Assembly: GCA_001460835.1 (NCBI GenBank)
Contig: CYKH01001006.1
Span: 7,859 to 47,917, forward strand
Direction: 5' to 3'
DNA from: Bodo saltans
Taxonomy: Eukaryota; Euglenozoa; Kinetoplastea; Eubodonida; Bodonidae
DNA: 40,059 nt
Part shown: positions 26,988 through 34,781 of the stretch, piece by piece
Layout of the letters: every line of letters starts with the position of its first letter
Numbering within the stretch: position 1 is the stretch's first letter
Translations under genes and position numbers: made by a program
The notes under the pieces: generated by a model
What the model saw: the letters and a program-made list of their open reading frames with translations, nothing else
The model's database searches: none
Told to the model about the DNA's origin: nothing

Positions 26988-28346
26988 ATGCCTAGAGAAA
27001 TCATTACTCTTCAAGTCGGCCAATGCGGTAATCAAATTGGTTCCGAATTTTGGCGTCAGTTATGCGGGGAGCACGGTATCGGCCAGGATGGCATCTTGCA
27101 GCCCCATGCTGTTGGTGGCGACGATAGGAAGGAGGTGTTCTTTTATCAAGCCGATGATGATCACTACATTCCACGGTCTGTTCTAATGGACCTTGAGCCT
27201 CGTGTGATTCACTCGATCCAGCGAGGCAGCATGAGCCGATTGTTCAACCCGGAGAATGTGTTCATTCACCCAAACGGTGGTGGTGCAGGAAATAATTGGG
27301 CCCACGGATACGAACTCGGAGGTGAGGTTCAAGAAAGTCTTTTTGAAATGATTGAGCGTGAGGCAGAGAACAGCGACAGTCTTGAGGGTTTCGTCCTCAC
27401 GCACTCCATTGCCGGAGGTACCGGAAGTGGCATGGGTAGCTACCTGTTGGAAAACCTGAATGATCGGTTCCCAAAGAAGTTGATCCAAACATACAGTGTG
27501 TTTCCCAATCAGTCCCAGGGTGTTGGAGCGGAGTCCGATGTCATCGTGCAGCCCTACAACAGTATCCTCGCCATGAAGCGGTTGATTCTGCACGCCGATT
27601 GTGTGGTGGTGCTGGACAACACTGCATTGAATCGTATTGTGACAGATAACTTGCACATTAAGTCACCCACTGTCGAGCAAATGAACGGACTTGTGTCCAC
27701 CGTGATGGCCGCCTCGACGGCAACACTGAGGTACCCCGGGTATATGAACAACGACCTGATGGGCATGTTAGCGTCTCTCATCCCCACACCCCGGTGCCAC
27801 TTTATCTGCACAGGGTACACACCAACCACGCTGGACACGTCGAATATTCAATCCAATGTGCAGAAGACGTCCGTGCACGATGTCATGCGTCGGCTCCTCA
27901 TGCCGAAGAACATGATGGTGTCTGTACCAATGAAGACCGGATGCTACATCTCATTACTGAACTTAATTCAAGGCGATGTGGATCCCGGACAAGTGCATCG
28001 GTCGTTGGAGCGCATCCGTGAACGGTCACCAACGTTTATTCCTTGGGGACCCGCCTCGATCCAAGTGATCTTATCGAAAAAATCTCCCTACGTGGACACG
28101 AGGCACCGCGTGAGTGGTCTCGTGCTTGCCAACCATACGTCCATTGCTGGGTTGTTCAATCGCACAGTGAAAAACTTCGATGCTCTCTTTAATCGGCAGG
28201 CGTTCGTGGATCGGTATCGACAGTTTGGCCCTTTTAAAGACCAGGATGGCAGCTTAGAGGAGATGAGCTACAGCCGTGAAGTCGTCCTCGATCTTGTCAA
28301 GGAGTACAAGAGCTGTGAAAGTGCTGATTACATCCGCAACCTATAG
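26988..28346 (+). CDS. Gamma-tubulin
   Basis: A complete 452-residue tubulin. It begins [18 protein letters not shown], the typical gamma-tubulin N terminus. It carries the GTP-binding glycine motif GGTGSGMG (residues 143-150), [12 protein letters not shown] (97-108, the gamma-type form), DNTALNRI and [12 protein letters not shown]. The C terminus is short and not the acidic glutamate-rich tail of alpha or beta tubulin. It nucleates microtubules at the basal body and other organising centres as part of the gamma-tubulin complex. The frame is uninterrupted and the start is fixed by the splice acceptor just upstream. The residues [12 protein letters not shown] are slightly longer than in typical gamma-tubulins at that loop. 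It is the most reliable annotation in the window. Confidence 0.97.
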   Translation: MPREIITLQVGQCGNQIGSEFWRQLCGEHGIGQDGILQPHAVGGDDRKEVFFYQADDDHYIPRSVLMDLEPRVIHSIQRGSMSRLFNPENVFIHPNGGGAGNNWAHGYELGGEVQESLFEMIEREAENSDSLEGFVLTHSIAGGTGSGMGSYLLENLNDRFPKKLIQTYSVFPNQSQGVGAESDVIVQPYNSILAMKRLILHADCVVVLDNTALNRIVTDNLHIKSPTVEQMNGLVSTVMAASTATLRYPGYMNNDLMGMLASLIPTPRCHFICTGYTPTTLDTSNIQSNVQKTSVHDVMRRLLMPKNMMVSVPMKTGCYISLLNLIQGDVDPGQVHRSLERIRERSPTFIPWGPASIQVILSKKSPYVDTRHRVSGLVLANHTSIAGLFNRTVKNFDALFNRQAFVDRYRQFGPFKDQDGSLEEMSYSREVVLDLVKEYKSCESADYIRNL

Positions 28347-28554
28347 ATCATTCATTCATTCATCAAAGACACAACACACACACGTGTCACACATACATTA
28401 CGCTTTCCAGACCATAAACGAAATGAAGAAAATGACGTGAATATAATATTCTACCTTGAGGTTCCCATAGTACAAACTGTCGTTTCTCTCTACATAATTC
28501 TCTACATAAACACGCAGTTGCGTAATCCATTCAGAAACACGGAAATAGGACCTC
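28347..28554. other. Intergenic spacer after gamma-tubulin
   Basis: About 200 bp, AT-rich, with a CA-rich stretch at 28364-28386 and a pyrimidine-rich stretch at 28478-28502, followed by AG near 28518. The latter probably serves as the acceptor for the next gene. Confidence 0.4.
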
Positions 28555-28779
28555 ATGACAGCGCTGCGCATTGCAGTAGAGAAAGTAGAAGTCGTCTCGA
28601 AGCCGTACGCTTCTCAAGTTCAGCTCTTTGTTGCCTTGCCGCATAGCCATGGTGACTCTAAATTCGTTGTCATTGAGCTTGTGCACAGCGGCCCATCGTC
28701 TCAACAAACATTTTGCTGGTGGAGCAACGACAAACGTTGCATAAATGTAGAAAAGAACATCAGCGTGTCGACTACATGA
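28555..28779 (+). CDS. NLR-like gene, part 1: first half of a C2-like domain
   Basis: ATG 28555 opens the gene. The 74 residues alternate strands: LRIAVEKVEVVSKPYASQVQ, LFVALPHSHGD, SKFVVIELVHSG, then INVEKNISVSTT before the stop. The pattern of short amphipathic strands with charged loops fits the first strands of a C2-type beta-sandwich, often used for lipid contact. The sense continues in the next frame with MNVSSLIETSTSSSSG and DFELHKMKLGGKGKP. This puts the frame change at about 28775. The C2 label is inferred from pattern and position. Confidence 0.45.
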   Translation: MTALRIAVEKVEVVSKPYASQVQLFVALPHSHGDSKFVVIELVHSGPSSQQTFCWWSNDKRCINVEKNISVSTT

Positions 28780-29498
28780 ATGTGTCATCACTGATAGAAA
28801 CGTCAACATCATCATCGTCAGGGATTGGTGGCCAGGCATTTGCACTTGATTTTGAACTTCATAAAATGAAATTGGGAGGAAAAGGCAAACCATCTGAGTT
28901 GCCTCAAGTGTACTCCCGTAAGGTTGCTGTGAGCGCTACCTCCGCTCTCCGAACCAAGGAAACGTTAACATTTGGCAAGACAGCAACTATTGTTGTGACA
29001 CTTGAGCGAGTTGCTACCGAGGTGGTTGACACACTAACAGCATCGTCCTCTCAGCCACTAACGCCTGCGCAAGCGCCTGGTTTTCGTGTGAAAGAAGAAG
29101 CAAGAGCGCTTGCAGAGGTTGCTGCTGCATTACGCGACAAGGCGTCCGCGGCACTGGAGGGTAGCGTAAGCCATAAATTTCTCTCGCAATGGGGGAGCGT
29201 CCTTGCAGAGGTTGGCCAAAACTTGGCTCCTTTGATATCATGTTTACCATTTGGTGAAGTCCTCGTGTCTGCGGCCGCTGGTCTGTTTTCAGCGGTGATG
29301 GGACGAGGCGCGGTGCTAGAGTTGGGTGTCGACGTGTGCGGGCAAACAGCGCTCGTTCTTCGTGTTCTCTGCCAGCCACAAGTCCTCAAGCTAATCATTT
29401 CCGACCCCTCAACGCATCACCTCCTCGAACGCCTGGTGAACATCTCTTGCCCCAACGATGAATGTGACGAACTCCAACATCCATGGTGGAGTTGTTGA
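28713..29498 (+). CDS. NLR-like gene, part 2: rest of the C2-like domain and start of an MLKL/HeLo-like bundle
   Basis: The genuine sequence begins near 28775 with NVSSLIETSTSSSSGIGG; earlier codons are shadow. Strands ALDFELHKMKLGGKGK and KTATIVVTLERV complete the beta domain. A helical region follows: EEARALAEVAAALRDKASAA, then LAPLISCLPFGEVLVSAAAG. The latter has the hydrophobic, Pro- and Gly-marked hairpin typical of the N-terminal bundle of MLKL and fungal HeLo-like domains. The next helix is ALVLRVLCQPQVLKLI. These domains insert in membranes when released by an NTPase switch. The frame stops at 29498, but the fourth helix continues in the next frame from about 29483. Confidence 0.55.
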   Translation: MLVEQRQTLHKCRKEHQRVDYMNVSSLIETSTSSSSGIGGQAFALDFELHKMKLGGKGKPSELPQVYSRKVAVSATSALRTKETLTFGKTATIVVTLERVATEVVDTLTASSSQPLTPAQAPGFRVKEEARALAEVAAALRDKASAALEGSVSHKFLSQWGSVLAEVGQNLAPLISCLPFGEVLVSAAAGLFSAVMGRGAVLELGVDVCGQTALVLRVLCQPQVLKLIISDPSTHHLLERLVNISCPNDECDELQHPWWSC

Positions 29499-30790
29499 AG
29501 CAGACAGTTTCCATCCTTGAGGATTACAATCAGTCTGGGGTGCTTTACCAATTGTGGAAGGCATCGGGTAAGTTGGAGTGCATTCAACAGAAATCAGACG
29601 ACATTCGCAGTCTCTTTACTTCCCTCCATCAGCTCACAACATTCCGTGCGCATGCTGCACACGCCAACGATCTTCAGAGCGTGCTTGAGGTGGTCAACGC
29701 GATGCAAGTGTTAACCGCAGAGGGCCTTAGTGAACATCTGTTGCCCCAACTGACGTGGTTGATCAACTCATCCGAGGCCCGTGCACAAACTGCAGTTGCT
29801 GCGAGCGGCAAAAGCGTTAACGAAGCCTTAACGTCAATGAAGACTCAACTGAGCGCCGATCTCAACAAAATGGCACTCGACGTACTCAGCGTGAAGTCAC
29901 TTCAAGAGAAACAAGGAGACGTCGCCGCTGGCATGGTGACGACCATTAATACCGCAGTGGGTGATGCTGCGGCTCTCATTTCCTCGAACATGAAGACGGT
30001 CGTAGAAGCATCCGCATCCACAACATTGTCTGTGCTGTCTGCAACGATGAAGTCGCTACTCAACGAGGTCATTCACAGTGCAATTCCCGCAGCATGGAAG
30101 GGGGATCCTATGGAAGAAATTGAACAACGCCTGCGCACAGTTATCGAGGGGGCGTGGACTGGCGCACTAACGGTGCAACTAACGAAAGCAACGGAGCAAG
30201 TCAACGCCCACACCAAGGACGCAGTGAGGCAGGCCACCATCTGCATCGGGACCAGACTCGACTCGTTATCCGTTGCGCTTACTGCCGCTGTGGAGTCTTC
30301 CGAGGTAGCTTTGAAATATCTGCAACGTACGCCATGTGAGCGCAGAGCTGCAACTCGTCGGCACATCCGGGAGGAGGGCATCAAGCTTCAGACCTCTATC
30401 CGAGAGGCACAACTATCCATCCTGGATCAGATTGCCGTCACCCACTTGGACGTGACCCGCATCCTTTCCTCGCTGTCGTCTCAAGGAGAAGCTCTCAATG
30501 ACATTAAGAAGAAGTTGGAAACGTTATGTGAAGCAGAGGACCAGAATGCGGAGAAACAAGCAGAGATGGCTGAAATTCTGGACGGAATGCCGAGAGAGGT
30601 TCGGCTAGCGCTGGCTCCAGATGTGCAGCGGCTCCATCAGCAGTTGAAAAGCCATCACTCACGCTCAAAAGAGTATGAAGAAACTTCTGGACGACGCTGT
30701 TGCTCGTCTTGGGTCTTCGTTTTGGCGCTGGGAGGAGATGCAACGACAGCAGCAAACGGAGGCGAAGCTCTTACAATATCAACTCGCTGA
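29483..30790 (+). CDS. NLR-like gene, part 3: last bundle helices and long helical linker
   Basis: It opens with VELLKQTVSILEDYNQSG, VLYQLWKASGKLE, QQKSDDIRSLFTSLHQLTT. This is the hallmark layout of the last helices of an MLKL-like bundle: a helix ending in EDYxxSG, a short turn with a KAS motif, then another helix ending in leucines. About 300 residues of almost pure helix follow, with heptad-like spacing (for example KKLETLCEAEDQNAEKQAEM), resembling the brace or stalk between effector and NTPase. True coding ends near 30670, because the sequence continues in another frame as MKKLLDDAVARLGS. The last 40 residues here are spurious. Confidence 0.55.
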   Translation: MVELLKQTVSILEDYNQSGVLYQLWKASGKLECIQQKSDDIRSLFTSLHQLTTFRAHAAHANDLQSVLEVVNAMQVLTAEGLSEHLLPQLTWLINSSEARAQTAVAASGKSVNEALTSMKTQLSADLNKMALDVLSVKSLQEKQGDVAAGMVTTINTAVGDAAALISSNMKTVVEASASTTLSVLSATMKSLLNEVIHSAIPAAWKGDPMEEIEQRLRTVIEGAWTGALTVQLTKATEQVNAHTKDAVRQATICIGTRLDSLSVALTAAVESSEVALKYLQRTPCERRAATRRHIREEGIKLQTSIREAQLSILDQIAVTHLDVTRILSSLSSQGEALNDIKKKLETLCEAEDQNAEKQAEMAEILDGMPREVRLALAPDVQRLHQQLKSHHSRSKEYEETSGRRCCSSWVFVLALGGDATTAANGGEALTISTR

Positions 30791-32810
30791 AATGCAGAAG
30801 CTACTGGTAGCGACATCCCAAGCCAATAGTAACGCTCACGCAGCATCTGCTGCTCCGCACCTCCCACCGCCAATAGTGTCTGATCATGCGTTGCGCTTTG
30901 ACGCGACAAGAGACGACCCCCTCACGCTTCTCTCCTCTGATCAGAGGCGGTACTACCGGAACTATGCGTTGCCACTCCTTCGCTCGAAACTTCGAGAAGT
31001 CTTCCACGATATGTATGACAAAGAACGTAGCTCTGTCGCGCCACAACTCGCACTGCACCGTCAGTCCTTGTACACCTCACTCCGCATCGTGCACGCCCCT
31101 TTTGGGGCTGGAATGTATCGAGGTGCTGCCGCTGACAGCTTTGAAGGCGCGTCGATGGAGTCGACAAATGTCTTATCTCTGTTGGAGTCTCAACGCTCAC
31201 GTTCGCTGCTTATCGAGGGAAGGGCTGGCATCGGGAAAAGCACGTGGGGAATGCACCTTGCACAGCTACAAAACTTTGACGAAGGAGTGGTCATACTGCT
31301 TAAACTTTCAGAGCTTGCAGTCTACCTGGAAGGCAAGCACCTAAAGTATTCCATGGGCACGGTATCGCCATCAAGCGCAAGTATTTCACTATCCGCTCGA
31401 GAGCTCCTGTTTGTGGCCCTTGGTCAAAATAATTCCCTTTTGGATTTCATTGACTTGATTTATTTTCATTTTCGGCTTTTGTGCGAAACTACGTCAACGT
31501 CAGCGAAGCGAATCGCTTGGGTCATCGACGGGCTTGATGAAGTCGTTTCAAGGAATGACGCGCTGCTTGGGGTTGTCATCGACGCTTTGGAGAAAATTAC
31601 TCAATCGTCAAACATCGAAGCACCTATATCAAGAGCTGATCATCGCATTGAATTGTTCGGCTCTCATGATATTATTGTCATCACGTCTCGTGAAGAGCGC
31701 GGCGGTGCACTTGCAGGAGCGCAGCTGGTTGCCACGATTAACCCCTGGACAACAACAGAAGCGTTGGAGTACGTGGGCAACTACTTCAAGCAGCGTGCGG
31801 TGCGCGACGTCATACTCGCTGGATCGTGCTCGACTCAATCGTCACTGAACTCGAATGCATCGGAACTTGTTGCATTGTGCATGAAACGGGCTACATCTGC
31901 TATCCATGAACACCGATTTGGTTCCTTCTCTACACTGCCTATCGTGCTAGAAATACTTTGTTGGTCTGCGCTAGAAGAAGACGGGCGGATGGGCTGCATC
32001 GCTGATTTGTATCACGATACGTTTGTGAAAACAATCGCCGCTGCTCGAGAAAACTCCTCTTCCTCTCCTTTATCAAGTCCAACCACCACTCCGGCATGGA
32101 CGTCAAGTGACGAGGAGATCTTCACGTTGCACAACGAGAAGGCCGTCGAGGCCACTCAGGACGGGGTCTTTTTCACCATCAATCGCACCCATCCTTGCGG
32201 TCGAGATTTATTTCGAAGTGGCCTCGTGCGTGAGAGGATCGGGGCAAAACATGACCGCACCATCGTGAGGTTCGCACATAAGTCCTTCTTAGAATATTTT
32301 CAAGCGGCCTTCTTTGCCGAGCACCTTGATCAACTGCAGACAAAATTAGCGCACGTTGATGTCGCCACTCCTAGTGGAAGCGACGAAGAGTCTTCAGTAT
32401 CGTTCTTAGCGTGCACGGTGAGAGATGATTTCACCATGATAAAAAACAACTCCCACCAAACGGACGTTATCGTTGACATGACACTTTATTGTGCATGGGA
32501 GCCGGCAATTGTTTGTGAAATCCTGTGGCTAGAGGGAGCTGGCGAAAAGGCCGCATCTGATGCAACGAAGGACAAAACCTTTGGGCGCTACAGGCCACCA
32601 AGTAGAGCTGGTAGTGTGGGGGGAGAATGGCGTACATCAGTGAAATTGAAATTTCGTAGCGTCACAAAGACGTATTACCTTGTCGTGCGGCCCACCTCTG
32701 GAGAATGCATCTACCCGTTTCAATGCACACTGAAGAGCACCACAAGCGGATCACTTGCCCAACTTTTCACGATCACACAAGTGCTACCTCTTATCATTAT
32801 CCCCGAGTAG
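30675..32810 (+). CDS. NLR-like gene, part 4: NACHT-type STAND NTPase
   Basis: A helical linker (residues 1-60) leads to the NTPase. Walker A is GRAGIGKST (residues 182-190, nt 31218-31244). Walker B is WVIDGLDE (282-289), the DGLDE form typical of NACHT. Sensor 1 is DIIVITSRE (332-340). The winged-helix end is RFAHKSFLEYFQAAFF (532-547), matching the FxHxSFxEYFxA motif of NLR proteins. ATP binding would switch the protein from a closed to an oligomeric form that releases the N-terminal bundle. Residues 560-711 look like beta-rich sequence of unknown type. The stop at 32808-32810 interrupts the gene; repeat-like sequence continues downstream in the same and neighbouring frames. Confidence 0.85.
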   Translation: MKKLLDDAVARLGSSFWRWEEMQRQQQTEAKLLQYQLAEMQKLLVATSQANSNAHAASAAPHLPPPIVSDHALRFDATRDDPLTLLSSDQRRYYRNYALPLLRSKLREVFHDMYDKERSSVAPQLALHRQSLYTSLRIVHAPFGAGMYRGAAADSFEGASMESTNVLSLLESQRSRSLLIEGRAGIGKSTWGMHLAQLQNFDEGVVILLKLSELAVYLEGKHLKYSMGTVSPSSASISLSARELLFVALGQNNSLLDFIDLIYFHFRLLCETTSTSAKRIAWVIDGLDEVVSRNDALLGVVIDALEKITQSSNIEAPISRADHRIELFGSHDIIVITSREERGGALAGAQLVATINPWTTTEALEYVGNYFKQRAVRDVILAGSCSTQSSLNSNASELVALCMKRATSAIHEHRFGSFSTLPIVLEILCWSALEEDGRMGCIADLYHDTFVKTIAAARENSSSSPLSSPTTTPAWTSSDEEIFTLHNEKAVEATQDGVFFTINRTHPCGRDLFRSGLVRERIGAKHDRTIVRFAHKSFLEYFQAAFFAEHLDQLQTKLAHVDVATPSGSDEESSVSFLACTVRDDFTMIKNNSHQTDVIVDMTLYCAWEPAIVCEILWLEGAGEKAASDATKDKTFGRYRPPSRAGSVGGEWRTSVKLKFRSVTKTYYLVVRPTSGECIYPFQCTLKSTTSGSLAQLFTITQVLPLIIIPE

Positions 32811-33479
32811 CGTCGCTCATGGCTGCGTCGGACAGAACACTCGCATCTCATCGAGACCCCTTGCAACATTTAAGCAGCGCGTCGGCCTCTGCCACTACTA
32901 CCTCGACCACGGCGGAGCCTCAGCAACCATCGAGCCGCAGCAAAGCTCGATACGGAGAAAATGGGCCTTCGGAGGAAGTCTCTGTGTGAGTGGGCTCTGT
33001 TGCCCTGTGCGTCGTATGGCAACTTGCCAATGTTGCAAAGTGTTGTGGATCAAATTTCGAAAGCAAAATTTCTGAAACTTCTACGCCGCAGTACAGTCCT
33101 GCAAGAGTCGTTGCTGGCGTCGGTGCTCTCGAAGAAGAACGACATCACTTTGTGGCTGTCCCTTCAGCAAGTGGAGTTGGACCTTCGACTTGCGTGCAGA
33201 TTCGGAGCAACTGATCTCGTCATCGCAGAGTTGCGCATTTTGGTGAACACTTTATCGACTGCCGAAGGCGTCCACGGTTGCAAACAAGCTCATTACCTCG
33301 CGCAGGTCGATCGATGCTTCGAGCAGTTAGTGAGAGAATCGCTCTCCGCAACGCAGTTGGAAACGTGTAAGGCGGTGTGGGATGAGCTCGTTGCCTTTTC
33401 ACTGCCCCCTGCTGCCTACAAGGACTGTGGCGGAGTGGCCTTCCGCTTACGTGTCGTACTATTGTTCGAATGTACTTGA
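32811..33479 (+). CDS. NLR-like gene, part 5: helical repeats after the NACHT
   Basis: Between 32811 and 32960 no frame is clearly right, though a frame open from 32755 to 33075 contains TFKQRVGLCHYYLDHGG and may belong here. From 32961 the sequence is helical: WALLPCASYGNLPMLQSVVD, LQESLLASVLSKKNDITLWL, DLRLACRFGATDLVIAELRI. The pairing of short helices with a small Gly-containing turn (ASYGNLPML, CRFGATDLVI) recalls degenerate ankyrin-type repeats, common as sensors in NLR-like proteins. This is only a resemblance. The sense changes frame near 33450. Confidence 0.4.
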
Positions 33480-33936
33480 AGGAAGATTCGCTCCCCATCC
33501 AAAGAATTTTCTCCATTCTCTAGTGACGGCGCTGACTGCGGATATGTGGCTGCACCAGCAACTCGAGCGAGCAGCTCTTCGCATCGTGTCAAGCGATGCC
33601 ATTGTGGATGCCGTGATGTGCGGGATCATGACAGAATTCTCCCTCCTGGAGGTGGAGAACAACCCACACCTACGAAGGGACGACGTGGTGGATGCTGTCA
33701 TCAACATTTGGGCTGCCCGTGAGGCGAGTGTGACAATTCACGCTGCGTTCATTGACTTCGAAACCTTCAGCAAGGGTCTATTAGGCAACAGCGAATTATT
33801 GGATCGGGTGTTTTATGGGGCAACGAAAGCAACTGTCGACGGATTCAACGACGTTACAGGTCGACACTCATCGGCAGTGTTCGGTGGCCCTCAACGGTCT
33901 TCTTCAAGATTGAAAGAGTTGACATTGATAAAGTGA
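33382..33936 (+). CDS. NLR-like gene, part 6: helical segment leading into LRRs
   Basis: The genuine part probably starts near 33450 (AYVSYYCSNVLEGRFA); earlier codons overlap the preceding frame. It holds helices (LHSLVTALTADMWLHQQLER, RDDVVDAVINIWAAREAS, LGNSELLDRVFYGATKAT) and then enters an LRR-like strand (SRLKELTLIK) before the stop at 33934-33936. The LRR goes on in another frame as TGCASVTTKRLFEFKW. No independent function is suggested. Confidence 0.4.
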   Translation: MSSLPFHCPLLPTRTVAEWPSAYVSYYCSNVLEGRFAPHPKNFLHSLVTALTADMWLHQQLERAALRIVSSDAIVDAVMCGIMTEFSLLEVENNPHLRRDDVVDAVINIWAAREASVTIHAAFIDFETFSKGLLGNSELLDRVFYGATKATVDGFNDVTGRHSSAVFGGPQRSSSRLKELTLIK

Positions 33937-34045
33937 CTGGCTGTGCTAGTGTCACAACGAAGCGACTCTTCGAGTTCAAATGGCCCCTTACGTGCACTCC
34001 TCTGCTGAAGTTCTTGACACGGTTAGACGTCTCTGGTGCGCTGCC
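33933..34045 (+). CDS. NLR-like gene, part 7a: short LRR piece in a third frame
   Basis: This frame reads TGCASVTTKRLFEFKWPLTC, then LLKFLTRLDVSGA, an LRR strand (LxxLDVSG). It starts where the previous frame stops after LKELTLIK and ends where the next frame takes over with LLDKDIMQIISI. Three adjacent frames completing one LRR series is good evidence for two small indels about 110 bp apart. Confidence 0.45.
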
Positions 34046-34540
34046 CTTTTGGACAAAGACATCATGCAAATTATTTCCATTCGCAATCTACGCAGGTTAC
34101 GGATGGCGCGGTGCGATCAGGTCACCACCGCCACGCTCTCAGCACTGTCCTCACTTTCCGCCCTTGAGGAACTTGACGTCTCGTGTTGCAATAATGTAGG
34201 GGGCTCAGCTGTCGCGATGATGTCGCACCTGAAAGCATTGACGTCGTTGGACCTCAGCGGATGCGTTGGGGTGACAACACGTGAACTTCAGCATCTGGTC
34301 AACACAAAAACGTTGTTGTGGTTAGGGCTCGCCGGTTGCCCAAACGTTGCCCGCAATGAAGTTGCACTGCTTGGTGGTTCGCTGAGTAGCGTCGTGATGA
34401 GCTCCGACTACGGCTACTCGTTGCAAAACGACGAAGACGACAACCGCTGGTGGCCAATCAGCACTGACGGCATTGGTAGCGTTCCATCATCACTCGCGCT
34501 CCCTGACGTATTTTTCGACGACGAAGCACCACCAAGCTAA
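33980..34540 (+). CDS. NLR-like gene, part 7b: C-terminal leucine-rich repeats
   Basis: True coding starts near 34045 (LLDKDIMQIISI). It contains cysteine-containing LRRs: LRRLRMARCDQVT, LEELDVSCCNNVG, LTSLDLSGCVGVT, LLWLGLAGCPNVA. The spacing of about 25 residues and the (C/G)xxVT ending match the LRR_CC subclass, used for ligand sensing in some NLRs and F-box proteins. After the last repeat there is an acidic tail (LQNDEDDNRWW to DDEAPPS) and TAA at 34538-34540. These repeats are of a different class from the LSGTLP repeats of the surface proteins. Confidence 0.65.
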   Translation: MAPYVHSSAEVLDTVRRLWCAALLDKDIMQIISIRNLRRLRMARCDQVTTATLSALSSLSALEELDVSCCNNVGGSAVAMMSHLKALTSLDLSGCVGVTTRELQHLVNTKTLLWLGLAGCPNVARNEVALLGGSLSSVVMSSDYGYSLQNDEDDNRWWPISTDGIGSVPSSLALPDVFFDDEAPPS

Positions 34541-34781
34541 AGTCATGCAAAAAGACGGAACAATGGTTTCTCTTATTTGTGAGTTTTGTCTTCGCTATGT
34601 TGAGGTTTGTGCTTCGCTTGTCTTTTTTCAAACAACAATGGAAGGATCTCAGCAACAGTGAAGGGGCGATGTCTTCGGGCCTTCATTGCGTCTTTACAGG
34701 CTAGGAACACTATTACCACAGCTCTTTTAGAATATACACAACAACAGTTTCGACAACAGTACTCATCACTCAACGACACGT
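34541..34781. other. Intergenic spacer
   Basis: About 240 bp with a T-rich tract at 34611-34629 and AGs at 34654, 34661 and 34699. These are likely acceptors for the following LRR gene. I see no gene. Confidence 0.4.

Larger units (their letters stand above)
28555..34540 (+). pseudogene. NLR-like gene (C2-like, MLKL/HeLo-like, NACHT, helical repeats, LRR) split over several frames
   Basis: Consecutive + strand frames across about 6 kb form one logical protein of about 2,000 residues. Their domain order (beta domain, death-type four-helix bundle, linker, NACHT, winged helix, repeats) is that of NLR switches. Frame changes fall near 28775, 29483, 30670, 32810-32960, 33450, 33925 and 34045. At each one except 32810-32960, where the join is unclear, the protein sense carries straight on in the next frame. 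No start codon or splice signal stands out at the internal frame starts. Either the gene is a recent pseudogene or the assembly carries indel errors. The individual parts are described separately. Confidence 0.65.

Noticed and set aside
29014-29379. Minus-strand open frame in the NLR-like gene
   Set aside because: The composition is irregular and the + strand reading forms a coherent helical domain.
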